A DNA stretch of 64,000 bases from Aldersonia sp. NBC_00410. GTDB taxonomy: Bacteria > Actinomycetota > Actinomycetes > Mycobacteriales > Mycobacteriaceae. The notes below the pieces were generated by a model. The model had not been told where the DNA came from. It ran no database searches and worked only from the letters and a program-made list of their open reading frames with translations. Position 1 is the stretch's first letter; every line of letters starts with the position of its first letter. The stretch covers positions 62,001 through 126,000 of the forward strand of contig NZ_JAPENM010000003.1 in assembly GCF_026342035.1 (NCBI RefSeq), in the 5' to 3' direction. Of the stretch, positions 33,769 to 43,031 are shown in pieces. Both the position numbers and the translations under genes were made by a program.

Positions 33769-34854
33769 ATGCGCCTACCCGTCCGGCCACCGCTGAAGCC
33801 GATGCTCGCGAAGGCCGCCGCCGCGGTACCCGAGCAGCCCGACGAGGGCGACCCGGTGTGGTTGTACGAACCGAAGTGGGATGGCTTCCGCACCATCGTG
33901 TTTCGCGACGGCGACGAGGTGGTGCTCGGCTCGCGCAACACCAAGGACCTGGGCAGGTACTTCCCGGAGATGGTCGAGGCGGCGCGTGCGGAGCTGCCCG
34001 AGCGCTGTGTCGTCGACGGTGAGCTGGTGGTGCCGCGGGAGATCGACGGGCGGGTCCGGTTGGATTGGGAGGCGTTGTCCTCGCGGATCCATCCGGCCGA
34101 CAGCCGGGTGCAGCTGCTCTCCGGTGAGTTCCCGTCCCGGTTCGTCGGCTTCGATCTGCTCGCGATCGACGACGAGGACCTCACCGCGACGCCGTTGCGG
34201 GAGCGCCGGGAACGACTGCTCGGCGTGGTCGGCGACGCGCCGTCGATTCATGCCGCCGACGGGCCGTCGATACATGTCACGGTCGCGACGATGGACCCGG
34301 CGACGGCGCAGCGCTGGTTCTCCGATTTCGAGGGCGCCGGCCTGGACGGCGTGATCGCGAAGCGACTCGGCGGCCGGTATGTGTCGGACAAGCGCGAGAT
34401 GGTGAAGGTCAAGCACGCCAGGACTGCCGACGCCGTGGTGCTGGGCTACCGGATGCACAAGAACATTCACGGCATCGGGTCGATGCTGCTCGGGCTCTAC
34501 GACGGCGACGAACTGCGCATGATCGGTGGCACGTCGGCGTTCACCGAAGCCCGGCGCAAGGAACTGCTCGCGGAGCTGGAACCGCTGCGGGTCGGCGAGG
34601 ACGTCACCGCAGCCGGCGAGGTGAACCGCTGGCGGTCCAGCGCGGACGCCAGCTTCATTCCGCTGCGCCCGGAGCGGGTGGTCGAAGTTGCCTACGACCA
34701 GATGGAGGGCGCGCGGTTGCGGCACGCGGCGCGGTTCGTGCGCTGGCGGCCCGACCGCGATCCGGAGTCGTGCACCTATGACCAACTGGAGGTTCCGGTG
34801 CGCTACGACTTCGCGGACGTCCTCGCCGGCGGATCTGCGGAGGCCGTCCGATGA
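33769..34854 (+). CDS. ligC: ATP-dependent DNA ligase LigC
   Basis: 361 residues. The nucleotidyl lysine is K36 in LYEPKWDGFR. Further motifs are RNTKDLGRYFPE, VVDGELVVPR, GLDGVIAKRLGG and MVKVKHARTADAVV. Length and motifs match mycobacterial LigC (about 358 residues), a short ligase consisting of adenylation and OB domains, which acts with Prim-Pol in gap repair of damaged DNA. The downstream Prim-Pol gene overlaps by four bases (ATGA), the same pairing as Rv3731-Rv3730c. Confidence 0.93.
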   Translation: MRLPVRPPLKPMLAKAAAAVPEQPDEGDPVWLYEPKWDGFRTIVFRDGDEVVLGSRNTKDLGRYFPEMVEAARAELPERCVVDGELVVPREIDGRVRLDWEALSSRIHPADSRVQLLSGEFPSRFVGFDLLAIDDEDLTATPLRERRERLLGVVGDAPSIHAADGPSIHVTVATMDPATAQRWFSDFEGAGLDGVIAKRLGGRYVSDKREMVKVKHARTADAVVLGYRMHKNIHGIGSMLLGLYDGDELRMIGGTSAFTEARRKELLAELEPLRVGEDVTAAGEVNRWRSSADASFIPLRPERVVEVAYDQMEGARLRHAARFVRWRPDRDPESCTYDQLEVPVRYDFADVLAGGSAEAVR

Positions 34855-35888
34855 GCCCGAAGGCGCCGGCCGAGGAACTCGACGTCGACGGTGTCGCGGT
34901 GCGGCTGTCCAACCCGGACAAGGTGTACTTCCCGCAGCTGGGTTCCGACGGCGGCACCAAGCGGCACCTCGTCGAGTACTACCGGACGGTGGCGCTCGAC
35001 GGCGCGATTATGACCGCGCTGCGCAATCGCCCCACCTACCTGCAGCGCTTCCCCGATGGCGTCGAGGGTGAGGAGATCTACCAGAAGCGTTTGCCCGCAA
35101 AACGTCCCGAGCATGTGCAGAGTTGTAGCGTGACGTTCCCGTCCGGTCGGCACGCCGATGCGCTGCTCGTCACCAACCCCGCCGACGTGGTGTGGGGCGC
35201 GAACCTCGGCTCGGTGACGTTCCATCCGCTTGCACCCCGGTCGCCGGACCTCGACCATCCAGACGAGCTGCGCATCGATTTCGATCCGCAGCCGGGCACC
35301 GGCTTCGACGAGGCGCGCACGGTCGCGCTCGAGGTGATGCACCCGCTGCTCGACGAACTCGGCATCATCGGCTACCCGAAGACCTCCGGTGGTCGCGGCC
35401 TGCACGTGTACATCCGGATAGCGCAGCGCTGGAATTTCCTCGAGGTGCGCCGCGCCGCGATCGCCCTCGCGCGCGAGCTCGAGCGGCGCAGCGACGACCG
35501 GGTGACCACCGCGTGGTGGAAGGAGGAGCGCGGTGAGCGGATGTTCATCGACTACAACCAGAACGCCCAGGACCGTTCGATCGCGTCGGCCTACTCGGTG
35601 CGCCGCACCCCGATCGCTACCGTATCCACACCGGTGACCTGGGACGAACTCGGCGACGTGCAACCCGACGACTGCACCATCGCGACCGTGCCCGCCCTGC
35701 TGGCGAAGCGCGGCGACCCGATGGGGAGCATCGACGACGTCGCGCACTCGCTCGACAAGCTGCTGGAGATGGCCGAGCGGGACACGGCGAACGGCCTGCC
35801 CGGGCTGCCGTACCCGCCGAATTATCCGAAGATGCCCGACGAGCCGAAGCGGGTGCAGCCGAGCCGGGATACCGACCGGAAGAAGTAG
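34851..35888 (+). CDS. LigD-type primase-polymerase (Prim-PolC/PolD-like)
   Basis: 345 residues homologous to the polymerase domain of LigD but without ligase or nuclease domains. The archaeo-eukaryotic primase fold shows KVYFPQLG, LRIDFDPQPGTGF (metal aspartates), KTSGGRGLHVYI and MFIDYNQNAQDRSIASAYSV. Such stand-alone enzymes fill short gaps, preferring ribonucleotides, before sealing by LigC. Coupled to ligC by a 4-base overlap. No Ku gene is in the window. Confidence 0.93.
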   Translation: MSPKAPAEELDVDGVAVRLSNPDKVYFPQLGSDGGTKRHLVEYYRTVALDGAIMTALRNRPTYLQRFPDGVEGEEIYQKRLPAKRPEHVQSCSVTFPSGRHADALLVTNPADVVWGANLGSVTFHPLAPRSPDLDHPDELRIDFDPQPGTGFDEARTVALEVMHPLLDELGIIGYPKTSGGRGLHVYIRIAQRWNFLEVRRAAIALARELERRSDDRVTTAWWKEERGERMFIDYNQNAQDRSIASAYSVRRTPIATVSTPVTWDELGDVQPDDCTIATVPALLAKRGDPMGSIDDVAHSLDKLLEMAERDTANGLPGLPYPPNYPKMPDEPKRVQPSRDTDRKK

Positions 35889-35945
35889 GCGCACATTCTT
35901 GAACGGTTGCGGCCGAATTTGACGGGATCCCGCCGAAACCTGCCG

Positions 35946-37826
35946 CTAGTGGTCCGAGAGGTCCGCTGCCCGTATTTCCTCCAACCGCGCAATCAACGTC
36001 GCCGCGTCGTAGTGCCCCCGATGCCGCACCGGCACGCTGTCCCCGATGCCGAGGAAAAACGTTGGGGTGCCGCCGATATCGCTCGACGCCGCATCGATCT
36101 GGTCGTCGTCCACCCGCACGGCGAAGCGCTCGGTGCGCATATCCTCGTCGAAGCGGTCGAGGTCCAGTTCCAGCCGCGCGGCGTACTCGCGGATGTCGTC
36201 GGGGGCGAGCGCGTCGTGATGCAGGAACAGCGTGTCGTGCATCTCCCAGAATTTGCCTTGTACCGCAGCGGCTTCCGCCGCCTGCGCGGCATACCGGGCG
36301 AACGGGTGGTGTTCCTCGAGCGGAAGGTGGCGAAACACGTAGCGCAGGTCGTCGCCGAAATGGGTGCGCACCTGGCGGATGCTGCCGGTGGCCTTGCTGC
36401 AGAACGGGCATTCGAAATCGCCGTACTCGACCAGCGTCAGGGGTGCGCCGATACCCCCGCGCACATGGTCGCGCCGGAAGTCGAGCGGCCGTAGCAGGCG
36501 AGCGCCGAGCTTGTCCGACTCGGGATTGAGCCGGCGGTCGGCGGCGAAGATCGCCCAGCCGAGCAGCGTGGCGATCACGCTGGCCGCGAGCACACCCACC
36601 CGCGCCTCGTCGGCGAGCAGCCCGTCGCCGAGTGCGAGATCGACGATGAACAGTGAGATGGTGAATCCGATCCCGGACAGCGTCGCGCCGCCGGCGATCC
36701 AGGTCGGCCGCAGGCCGGGCGCGAGGCTGCCCGGCTTCAGTTTGGCCAACAGCAGGCTCGCCCCGGCGATGCCGACGAACTTGCCGAGCACGAGTCCGAC
36801 GATCACGCCCCAGGTCAGCGGCGAGGTCGCGGCCGCGCGCAGGGTGTCACCGGTCAGCGTGACGCCGGCGTTCGCGAGGGCGAAGAGCGGCACGATCACG
36901 AAGGCGGTGTAGGGCTCGTACAGCCGCATCAGGCGCTCGTTCACCGACACCGCGCGGTCGATGCCGAGCCGGGCCGAGCGGGCGTACTCCGGGTTCGGTG
37001 ACTGCCGGAATGCGCGGGTCAGCTCCGCGGCCCGTTCCACCTCGCTGCGTCGCGGCGCATACACCGGCAGGATCAGCGCGATCATCACGCCGGCCAGCGT
37101 CGGGTGCACGCCGGACTCGTAGGTGGCCACCCAGGTCACCACCGCCACCACCGCGTACCCGACGCCGCGCCATGCCCCCTGGCGCCGCAGCCACATGATC
37201 GCGAGCAGGCCGACGCCGGCCACCGCGAGCCACCCGAGGCGCAGATCGTCGGTGTAGACGACGGCGATCACCGCGAGGGCGCCGATATCGTCGGCCACCG
37301 CGAGGGTGAGCAGGAAGACCCGCAGGCGCGCACCACAGGCCGGGCCGATGAGCGCGAGCGCGCCGAGCAGGAACGCGGTGTCGGTCGAGATCACCACGCC
37401 CCAGGCACTCGCCGCCTCGCCGCTCGGGTTGACCAGCAGAAACAGTGCAGCGGGCAGCGCGAGGCCCGCGAGTGCGGCGATGATCGGCGCCATCGCGCGC
37501 CGTCGATCGGTGAGCTCACCGGTGGTGAACTCGCGTTTGACGTCGAGGCCGACGACAAAGAAGAACAACGTCATCAGTCCGTCGTTGACCCAGTGCATCA
37601 GATCGAGCGTCAACGACATGTCGCCGATGCTGACCGAGGCGGGCGTGTGCCAGAAGTCCGAATAAGTTTGTGACCAAGGCGAATTCGCCCACACCAGGGC
37701 GATGACGGTCGCGCCGAGCAGGAAGGCCGCGGCAAGCGATTCGGCATTCCCGTCCCGGCGGGCGTCCTGCAGCGTGCCGACGAGCCGACGCAACAGCTTG
37801 GGGTCGGTCATCGTCTGTTCGGCCAC
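35946..37826 (-). CDS. nhaA: NhaA Na+/H+ antiporter fused to a DsbA-like thioredoxin domain
   Basis: 626 residues: an N-terminal NhaA domain (about 25-440, with the paired aspartates D179-D180 in [13 protein letters not shown], and GKFVGIAG and [13 protein letters not shown] later), then a DsbA/thioredoxin-like domain from about 455 to 620 with active site C473-PF-C476 in [12 protein letters not shown] and the cis-Pro loop [10 protein letters not shown]. The antiporter exchanges sodium for protons; the thioredoxin part is predicted to face the outside or cytoplasm depending on helix number. This fusion is known in actinobacteria and others but its purpose is unclear. GTG at 37826; an ATG at 37811 is possible. 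Confidence 0.9.
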   Translation of the reverse strand: MAEQTMTDPKLLRRLVGTLQDARRDGNAESLAAAFLLGATVIALVWANSPWSQTYSDFWHTPASVSIGDMSLTLDLMHWVNDGLMTLFFFVVGLDVKREFTTGELTDRRRAMAPIIAALAGLALPAALFLLVNPSGEAASAWGVVISTDTAFLLGALALIGPACGARLRVFLLTLAVADDIGALAVIAVVYTDDLRLGWLAVAGVGLLAIMWLRRQGAWRGVGYAVVAVVTWVATYESGVHPTLAGVMIALILPVYAPRRSEVERAAELTRAFRQSPNPEYARSARLGIDRAVSVNERLMRLYEPYTAFVIVPLFALANAGVTLTGDTLRAAATSPLTWGVIVGLVLGKFVGIAGASLLLAKLKPGSLAPGLRPTWIAGGATLSGIGFTISLFIVDLALGDGLLADEARVGVLAASVIATLLGWAIFAADRRLNPESDKLGARLLRPLDFRRDHVRGGIGAPLTLVEYGDFECPFCSKATGSIRQVRTHFGDDLRYVFRHLPLEEHHPFARYAAQAAEAAAVQGKFWEMHDTLFLHHDALAPDDIREYAARLELDLDRFDEDMRTERFAVRVDDDQIDAASSDIGGTPTFFLGIGDSVPVRHRGHYDAATLIARLEEIRAADLSDH

Positions 37827-37985
37827 GCCCGGTCACCGCCCGTCGTCTTGCGTTCACCTTCGAAAAGGACAATGCCGGGCAAGCGTATTCGCATTCCCGC
37901 GAGTCCGTCTCGAGTGCCGAACCGCCCGCGCTGCGCTGCTCGAACGAGTAGCGTGATTGGCGACGTCGGGTGAAGGGAGACGTCG

Positions 37986-38492
37986 ATGTTCGTGAGATTC
38001 CTGGCGTGCAGCGTGGCCGTCACGGGGATCGCAGTGGCCGGCCCGTTCGCGGCCGCCGGGCCTGCGGGGGCCGTTGTGGCCAGGTGCACCTCGATCGGGG
38101 CCACGAACATGACGATCATCGACGGCATCAATGCCTGCGGCGCCGAGTCCGACGGCACCGGCAACGCGACGGCCTACGGCGACGGCGGTATCGGCTACGC
38201 CAAGGCGCAGCGCGGCGCGCTGGCGATCGGTGTCGGGCTCGACGGTGGTGTCGGTGCCAGCCAGGGCGTGGGCGGCATCCCGGCCGCGGTCGGGATCGGT
38301 CCGGGCAGCGTCGCGATCGCGTCGGTGGCCAGCGGGGCGCTGTCGCTTGCGCTTGCGCTGAACAACTCGCAGGCCCTCGTTGCCGACGCGGATCAGGGCG
38401 TGATCTGCCAGGGCCCGAGTGCACTGGCCTGGAATGCGCAGGCTGGGCGTTTCTGCGTCGCCACCCCGGTCGGACTGTGGTCGTACAAATGA
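37986..38492 (+). CDS. DUF6764 family secreted protein
   Basis: 168 residues from the ATG at 37986, with GGGAG about 7 bases upstream. A signal peptide (FLACSVAVTGIAVAGPFAAA) is followed by a mature domain with four cysteines (C34, C51, C141 and C157) and a glycine/alanine-rich centre (GVGLDGGVGASQGVGGIPAA). The pattern AC-AESD, GGIGYAKA and ALAWNAQAGRFC is what I recall for DUF6764 of nocardioforms. Probably exported to the envelope; function unknown. Confidence 0.82.
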   Translation: MFVRFLACSVAVTGIAVAGPFAAAGPAGAVVARCTSIGATNMTIIDGINACGAESDGTGNATAYGDGGIGYAKAQRGALAIGVGLDGGVGASQGVGGIPAAVGIGPGSVAIASVASGALSLALALNNSQALVADADQGVICQGPSALAWNAQAGRFCVATPVGLWSYK

Positions 38493-38532
38493 GCGGGGTG
38501 AACCGCACGCCATTTCGCCACGTGTTGTCGGC

Positions 38533-39870
38533 ATGAACGCTAGGATCGATCCCCGCGCGCCGCGGCTGATGCCGCTGCACGGGATCGCCGCCGCGCTCGA
38601 CCCGGATCGGTACTTCAAGTGGCGGCGCAGTTGCGACGGCGATCCGTTCGTGGTGCGGTTTCCGCGCTTCGGCGACGTGCTCTTCACCGGCAGCCCCGAG
38701 GGCGCTCGGGACATCTTCCGTGCGCCCATCGACGTGTTCGAGGCAGCGCAACCCAATCCGATCGCCCCGATGGTGGGTGACGCCTCGCTGATCCTGGTGG
38801 GTGGGGAGGAACACCGGCGCGATCGAGCATTGCTGATGCCGACGTTTCACGGTCGCCGGATGCGCGCCTACGCCGAGGTGATCCGGGACTCCGCGCTGCA
38901 CGAGATCGCCCGCTGGCGGCCGGGTGACCGCGTCGATTCGCGGGCGGCGTCGCGGGCGATCACACTGCGGGTGATCCTCGAAGCAGTTTTCGGCATCGAC
39001 AGCCACGACCGGCGCGAGGAGTACTCGCGGACCGTCGTCGACTTTCTCGGCTCGTACTCGGGTGCGCTGATGCTCGCACCGGCGCTGCGCAAGCAGGTGT
39101 TCGGTTTGGGTCCGTGGGCACATTTTCTGCGGTTGCGGGACCGTTTCGATGCGCTGTTGACCGCCGATATCGACCGGCGCAAGCAGGCGGGGGTCACCGG
39201 CTCGACCGATGTGCTCGGCATGCTGCTCGACGCGCGCTACGACGACGGCTCCGCGATCGGCGACGCCGAGCTGCGCGAACAGCTGCGTTCGCTGCTGGTC
39301 GCCGGGCACGAAACCACCGCGACGGCCGTCGTCTGGGCACTGTTTCACCTGCACCGGAACCCCGCCGTGCTGGACCGGCTGCTCGACGAGGTGGCCGGCG
39401 CCGGGGACGATCCGCTCGCGCTGGTGAAGCTGCCGTTCCTCGACGCGGTGTGCCACGAGACGCTACGGCTGCATCCACCGGTGCCGATCGTGCTGCGCCG
39501 CCTGCGTGCCCCGCTCGAAGTGCGCGGTGTGCGGCGGGAGGCCGGCGCGGCGGTGGGCGTCTCGCTCGCGCTGCTGCACTCCGACCGCGAGCTGTGGGCC
39601 GACCCGGACCGGTTCGACCCGGACCGGTTCCTCCAGCGGAAATACGGGCCGTTCGAGTACGCGCCATTCGGTGGTGGGCACCGGCGCTGCATCGGCGCGG
39701 CGCTGGCCGAGTACGAAATGCGCATCGTGCTCGCCACCGTGCTGTCCCGGGTGCGGCTCGAGCTGCCCGAGCGGACACGCCTTGCTGCCCCGCCGATCGC
39801 GGTTCCGAACAGCATCGGCACCGGTCCGCGGCGGCCGATCGTTTTCGACGTCGTCTCCCGGGTTGCGTGA
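38533..39870 (+). CDS. cytochrome P450
   Basis: 445 residues. The I-helix oxygen-activation motif is AGHETTA (257-263), the K-helix ExxR is ETLR, the meander contains DPDRFDPDRF, and the heme loop is FGGGHRRCIG (379-388) with Cys386 as thiolate ligand. The overall style (CREDVL of a bacterial oxygenase with DVFEAAQPNPIAPMVG and ILVGGEEHRRDRAL) is of the CYP families close to the eukaryote-like microsomal branch. Substrate cannot be told, and no ferredoxin gene is adjacent. Confidence 0.94.
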   Translation: MNARIDPRAPRLMPLHGIAAALDPDRYFKWRRSCDGDPFVVRFPRFGDVLFTGSPEGARDIFRAPIDVFEAAQPNPIAPMVGDASLILVGGEEHRRDRALLMPTFHGRRMRAYAEVIRDSALHEIARWRPGDRVDSRAASRAITLRVILEAVFGIDSHDRREEYSRTVVDFLGSYSGALMLAPALRKQVFGLGPWAHFLRLRDRFDALLTADIDRRKQAGVTGSTDVLGMLLDARYDDGSAIGDAELREQLRSLLVAGHETTATAVVWALFHLHRNPAVLDRLLDEVAGAGDDPLALVKLPFLDAVCHETLRLHPPVPIVLRRLRAPLEVRGVRREAGAAVGVSLALLHSDRELWADPDRFDPDRFLQRKYGPFEYAPFGGGHRRCIGAALAEYEMRIVLATVLSRVRLELPERTRLAAPPIAVPNSIGTGPRRPIVFDVVSRVA

Positions 39871-39881
39871 GCTACATCACA
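39866..39881. promoter_or_regulatory. CRP-like palindrome upstream of the L,D-transpeptidase gene
   Basis: CGTGA-GCTACA-TCACA matches the TGTGA-N6-TCACA cAMP-receptor consensus at nine of ten positions. It overlaps the P450 stop codon and lies 178 bases before the transpeptidase start. A nine-of-ten match is expected about twice by chance in a window of this size, so confidence is low. Confidence 0.3.
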
Positions 39882-40058
39882 TCGGGGTACTCGCCAAAGG
39901 TGTTGCGCGCGTCTCATTTGGCCCCGGAAGTGGCTCGTCCTGATTGGCCAAGGCGCGTGGATTGTGCACTAATGGTTGAAACGTCCGAGCGCGGCGCATA
40001 GTTGCCGCGGGACCGGACTGTCGTCCGCCGGTGACGCCGCGCGGAAGAGTTAAGGGAA

Positions 40059-40949
40059 ATGGGTGCATTCGCCATGACGACAAACCGACCGAATCGAACC
40101 ATGCCTCGGGCCGCTACCCGCGCCGTGCTCGCCGTCGCAGGTGTTGCAGTAACCGGGTTGGCCATCGTGGCACCGGCCCAGGCCGATCCATTGTGGCCGG
40201 GTGGCCCCGATGTGCCCGGCGTGCCTGCGCTGATCCCGCCGGGCTGGACGCCGCCGCAGCTGCCCGGCACGCCGCCACCGCCCAAGCAGCTCGCACCGCA
40301 GGAACAGCCCGCGGTCTTCCCGGCCAACGGCGAGGTCGTCGGTGCCAAGCGTGCCGTCGACGTCTTCTTCCGCGCACCGATCGTCGACCGCCCCGCCGCG
40401 GAGTCGACCATCGTCGTCACGCCGTCGACGCCTGTCGCCGGCCACTTCAACTGGGTCGACGACAGCCACCTGCAGTGGGTGCCGGACGACTACTGGCCGC
40501 GCAACACCGGAGTGACGGTCGCGGCCACGGGCGCGCAGTCTGCGTTCAAGATCAGTGACGCGTTCGAGTCCGTCGGCGATGCCGCCGCGCACACGTTCAG
40601 CGTGAAGATCGGCGGCGACGTGGTGCGCACCTTCCCGGCCGCGCTCGGCAAACCCGGCCACGAAACCCCGAACGGCACCTTCCACGTGCTGGAGAAAGAC
40701 GCCGACGTGGTGATGGATTCCTCCACCTACGGCGTGCCGGTCGACGCACCCGAGGGCTACCGGGTCGATGTCAAGTGGGCAACCCGGCTGACCTGGGACG
40801 GCATCTACGTGCACGCCGCGCCGTGGTCGGTCGATCAGCAGGGCAACAGCAACGTCAGCCATGGCTGCATCAACCTGAGCACCACGAACGCGAAGTGGTA
40901 CTACGACAACGTGCACAATGGCGACGCGGTGACCATCGTCAACTCTTAG
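40059..40949 (+). CDS. L,D-transpeptidase (YkuD domain, secreted)
   Basis: 296 residues. A signal sequence (residues 16-43, ending AQA-DP) leads to a Pro-rich linker, an Ig-like domain (about 85-165) and the YkuD catalytic domain with the motif SNVSHGCINLS, where H268 and C270 are the catalytic pair. It forms 3-3 cross-links in peptidoglycan and is a target of carbapenems in mycobacteria. The ATG at 40059 has AAGGGA too close, so the ATG at 40074 is an alternative. Confidence 0.93.
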   Translation: MGAFAMTTNRPNRTMPRAATRAVLAVAGVAVTGLAIVAPAQADPLWPGGPDVPGVPALIPPGWTPPQLPGTPPPPKQLAPQEQPAVFPANGEVVGAKRAVDVFFRAPIVDRPAAESTIVVTPSTPVAGHFNWVDDSHLQWVPDDYWPRNTGVTVAATGAQSAFKISDAFESVGDAAAHTFSVKIGGDVVRTFPAALGKPGHETPNGTFHVLEKDADVVMDSSTYGVPVDAPEGYRVDVKWATRLTWDGIYVHAAPWSVDQQGNSNVSHGCINLSTTNAKWYYDNVHNGDAVTIVNS

Positions 40950-40977
40950 TTGACAGCGCCGCTTACGCACCGACGCC

Positions 40978-41008
40978 AAGGGCCGCCCGCATCCGCGGGC
41001 GGCCCTTT
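40978..41008. terminator. hairpin terminator between L,D-transpeptidase and M13 peptidase
   Basis: A perfect 13-bp stem (AAGGGCCGCCCGC, 40978-40990, and GCGGGCGGCCCTT, 40995-41007) with a 4-base loop and flanking T/A runs, suitable for both converging genes. Confidence 0.92.
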
Positions 41009-41014
41009 CGCGTG

Positions 41015-42982
41015 TCACCAGATCTTGATGCGCTGATCCGGCTCCAGGTACAGCGCGTCGCCGGGCTGCACGTCGAATGCCTCGTGGAAGGTATCCATGT
41101 TGCGTACGACGCCGTTGCACCGGAACTCCGGCGGCGAGTGCGGATCGACGGCGAGTCGGCGTAGTGCCTCCTCGTCGCGGGCCTTCGTCCGCCACACCTG
41201 CGCCCAGCCGTAGAACACCCGCTGCAGGCCGGTGAGCCCGTCGATGACGGGCGCCTCCTTGCCGTCGAGCGAGATTCGGTACGCCTCCACCGCGATCGAC
41301 AGGCCGCCCAGGTCACCGATGTTCTCGCCGATGGTGAATTCACCGTTCACTCGGTGGCCGGGCAGCGCCTTCGGCTCGAACTCGTTGTACTGAGCGATGA
41401 GGGCCTTGGTCCGCTTGCCGAACTCGGTGCGGTCGTCGTCGTTCCACCAGTCGCTCATGTTTCCGTCGCCGTCGTACTTCGCGCCCTGGTCGTCGAAGCC
41501 GTGGCCGATTTCGTGCCCGATCACGGCACCGATCCCGCCGTAGTTCGCGGCGTCGTCGGCGGTCGCGTCGAAGAACGGCGGCTGCAGGATCGCGGCCGGG
41601 AAGACGATCTCGTTCAGGCCCGGGTTGTAGTACGCGTTCACCGTCTGCGGCGTCATGAACCATTCGTCGCGGTCCACCGGTCCGCCGAGTTTGGCCAGGT
41701 CGCGGTCGTTGTCGGCGGCGTAGCCGCGGCGGTAGTTGCCGATCGGATCGTCGGGGTCGATGACGATCGACGAGTAGTCGCGCCAGGTGTCCGGATAACC
41801 GATCTTGGGTGTGAACTTGTCGAGCTTCGTGAGCGCCGCGGCACGGGTGTCCGCGCTCATCCAGTCGAGGTTGCCGATGTTGCGCCGGTAGGCCTCGCGC
41901 AGGTTGTCGACGAGTTCGACCATCCGCTCCTTGGCGGCAGGCGGGAAGTGCCGTTCGACATACAGCTTGCCGACGGCCTCGCCCAGCAGTTCCTGCACCA
42001 GGCCGACGCCGCGCTTCCAGCGCTCGGGGATCTCCTTGGTGCCGGTCAACCGGGTGCCGTAGAAGGCGTAGTGCTCCTCGACGAACGCCGCGGGCAGAAA
42101 CCGCGCCCGCGAACGCAGAATTCGCCACGTCGCCCAGGCCTGCCAGTCGGCAAGCGACTGCGATGCCCACACGTCACCGAAAACGCGCACGTAGCTCGGC
42201 TGGCGTACGACGATCTCGGCGAACCGCTCGGTGGCGTGGCCGGTGCCCTCGCCGAGCCCGGCGATCCAGGCGATCCAGTTGAAGTTCGGTGCGGCCGAGA
42301 CCACATTGTCGAAACTGACCAGGTTGTAGCTGCGCTCGGCGTCGCGGCGCTTGACCACATCCCAGTGCCCGGCGGCGAGCTTGCTTTCGAGGTCCAGCAC
42401 CGTGGCCGGGTCGTAGGTCACCCCGGCGAGCGCGAACACCCGCCCGATATGAGCGACGTAGTCCGCGCGCAACCCGGCGTGCTCGTCGAGCCGGTAGTAC
42501 GACTCGTCGGGCAGGCCGAGACCGGACTGGGTGAAGTGCACGATGTAGCGCTCGGAGTTCTTCGCGTCGGTGTCGACGTAGTGCGCGAGGGCACCCGGCA
42601 CGCCGCAGCGCTGCAGCCGGCCGAGCAATGCGGCCATCGAGTCGCGGTCCTGCACCGACCGAACGGCGTCCAGTTCGGCGGCGATCGGCTCGATACCGGC
42701 GGCCTCGACGGCCGCGGCGTTCATGAAGCTGGTGTACAGGTCGCCGATGCGTTGGGTGTCGGTGCCGCGCTCGGCGCCTGCGTCTGCTGCTTCCAGGATG
42801 ATCGTCTGTGCATCGATCTCGGCCTGGTCGTACAGCGTGCGGAACGCGCCGTCGACCGCGCGGTCGCCGGGAATCTCGTACCCGTCGAGCCAGGAGCCGT
42901 TGACGTGGACGAACAGGTCGTCCTGCGGCCGCACCGCGGTGGCGCGTTGGGAAAGGTCGATGCCGGAGAGTTGCGCGGTCAT
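41015..42982 (-). CDS. M13 family metallopeptidase (neprilysin/Zmp1-like)
   Basis: 655 residues, the usual M13 length. The zinc site is HEIGH at 490-494 (AVIGHEIGHGFDDQGAKYD), with the third ligand Glu in ENIGDLGGLSIAV and the conserved NAYYNPGLNEIVFPAAIL before it. The protein ends in PDQRIKIW as these enzymes do. No signal peptide is visible, as in mycobacterial Zmp1, which nevertheless acts in the phagosome. ATG at 42982. It cleaves oligopeptides. Confidence 0.94.
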   Translation of the reverse strand: MTAQLSGIDLSQRATAVRPQDDLFVHVNGSWLDGYEIPGDRAVDGAFRTLYDQAEIDAQTIILEAADAGAERGTDTQRIGDLYTSFMNAAAVEAAGIEPIAAELDAVRSVQDRDSMAALLGRLQRCGVPGALAHYVDTDAKNSERYIVHFTQSGLGLPDESYYRLDEHAGLRADYVAHIGRVFALAGVTYDPATVLDLESKLAAGHWDVVKRRDAERSYNLVSFDNVVSAAPNFNWIAWIAGLGEGTGHATERFAEIVVRQPSYVRVFGDVWASQSLADWQAWATWRILRSRARFLPAAFVEEHYAFYGTRLTGTKEIPERWKRGVGLVQELLGEAVGKLYVERHFPPAAKERMVELVDNLREAYRRNIGNLDWMSADTRAAALTKLDKFTPKIGYPDTWRDYSSIVIDPDDPIGNYRRGYAADNDRDLAKLGGPVDRDEWFMTPQTVNAYYNPGLNEIVFPAAILQPPFFDATADDAANYGGIGAVIGHEIGHGFDDQGAKYDGDGNMSDWWNDDDRTEFGKRTKALIAQYNEFEPKALPGHRVNGEFTIGENIGDLGGLSIAVEAYRISLDGKEAPVIDGLTGLQRVFYGWAQVWRTKARDEEALRRLAVDPHSPPEFRCNGVVRNMDTFHEAFDVQPGDALYLEPDQRIKIW

Positions 42983-43031
42983 CTGACCATATTTACACCG
43001 GCCGGCAATCGCCGCAGTTCCGGGCTGGGCG

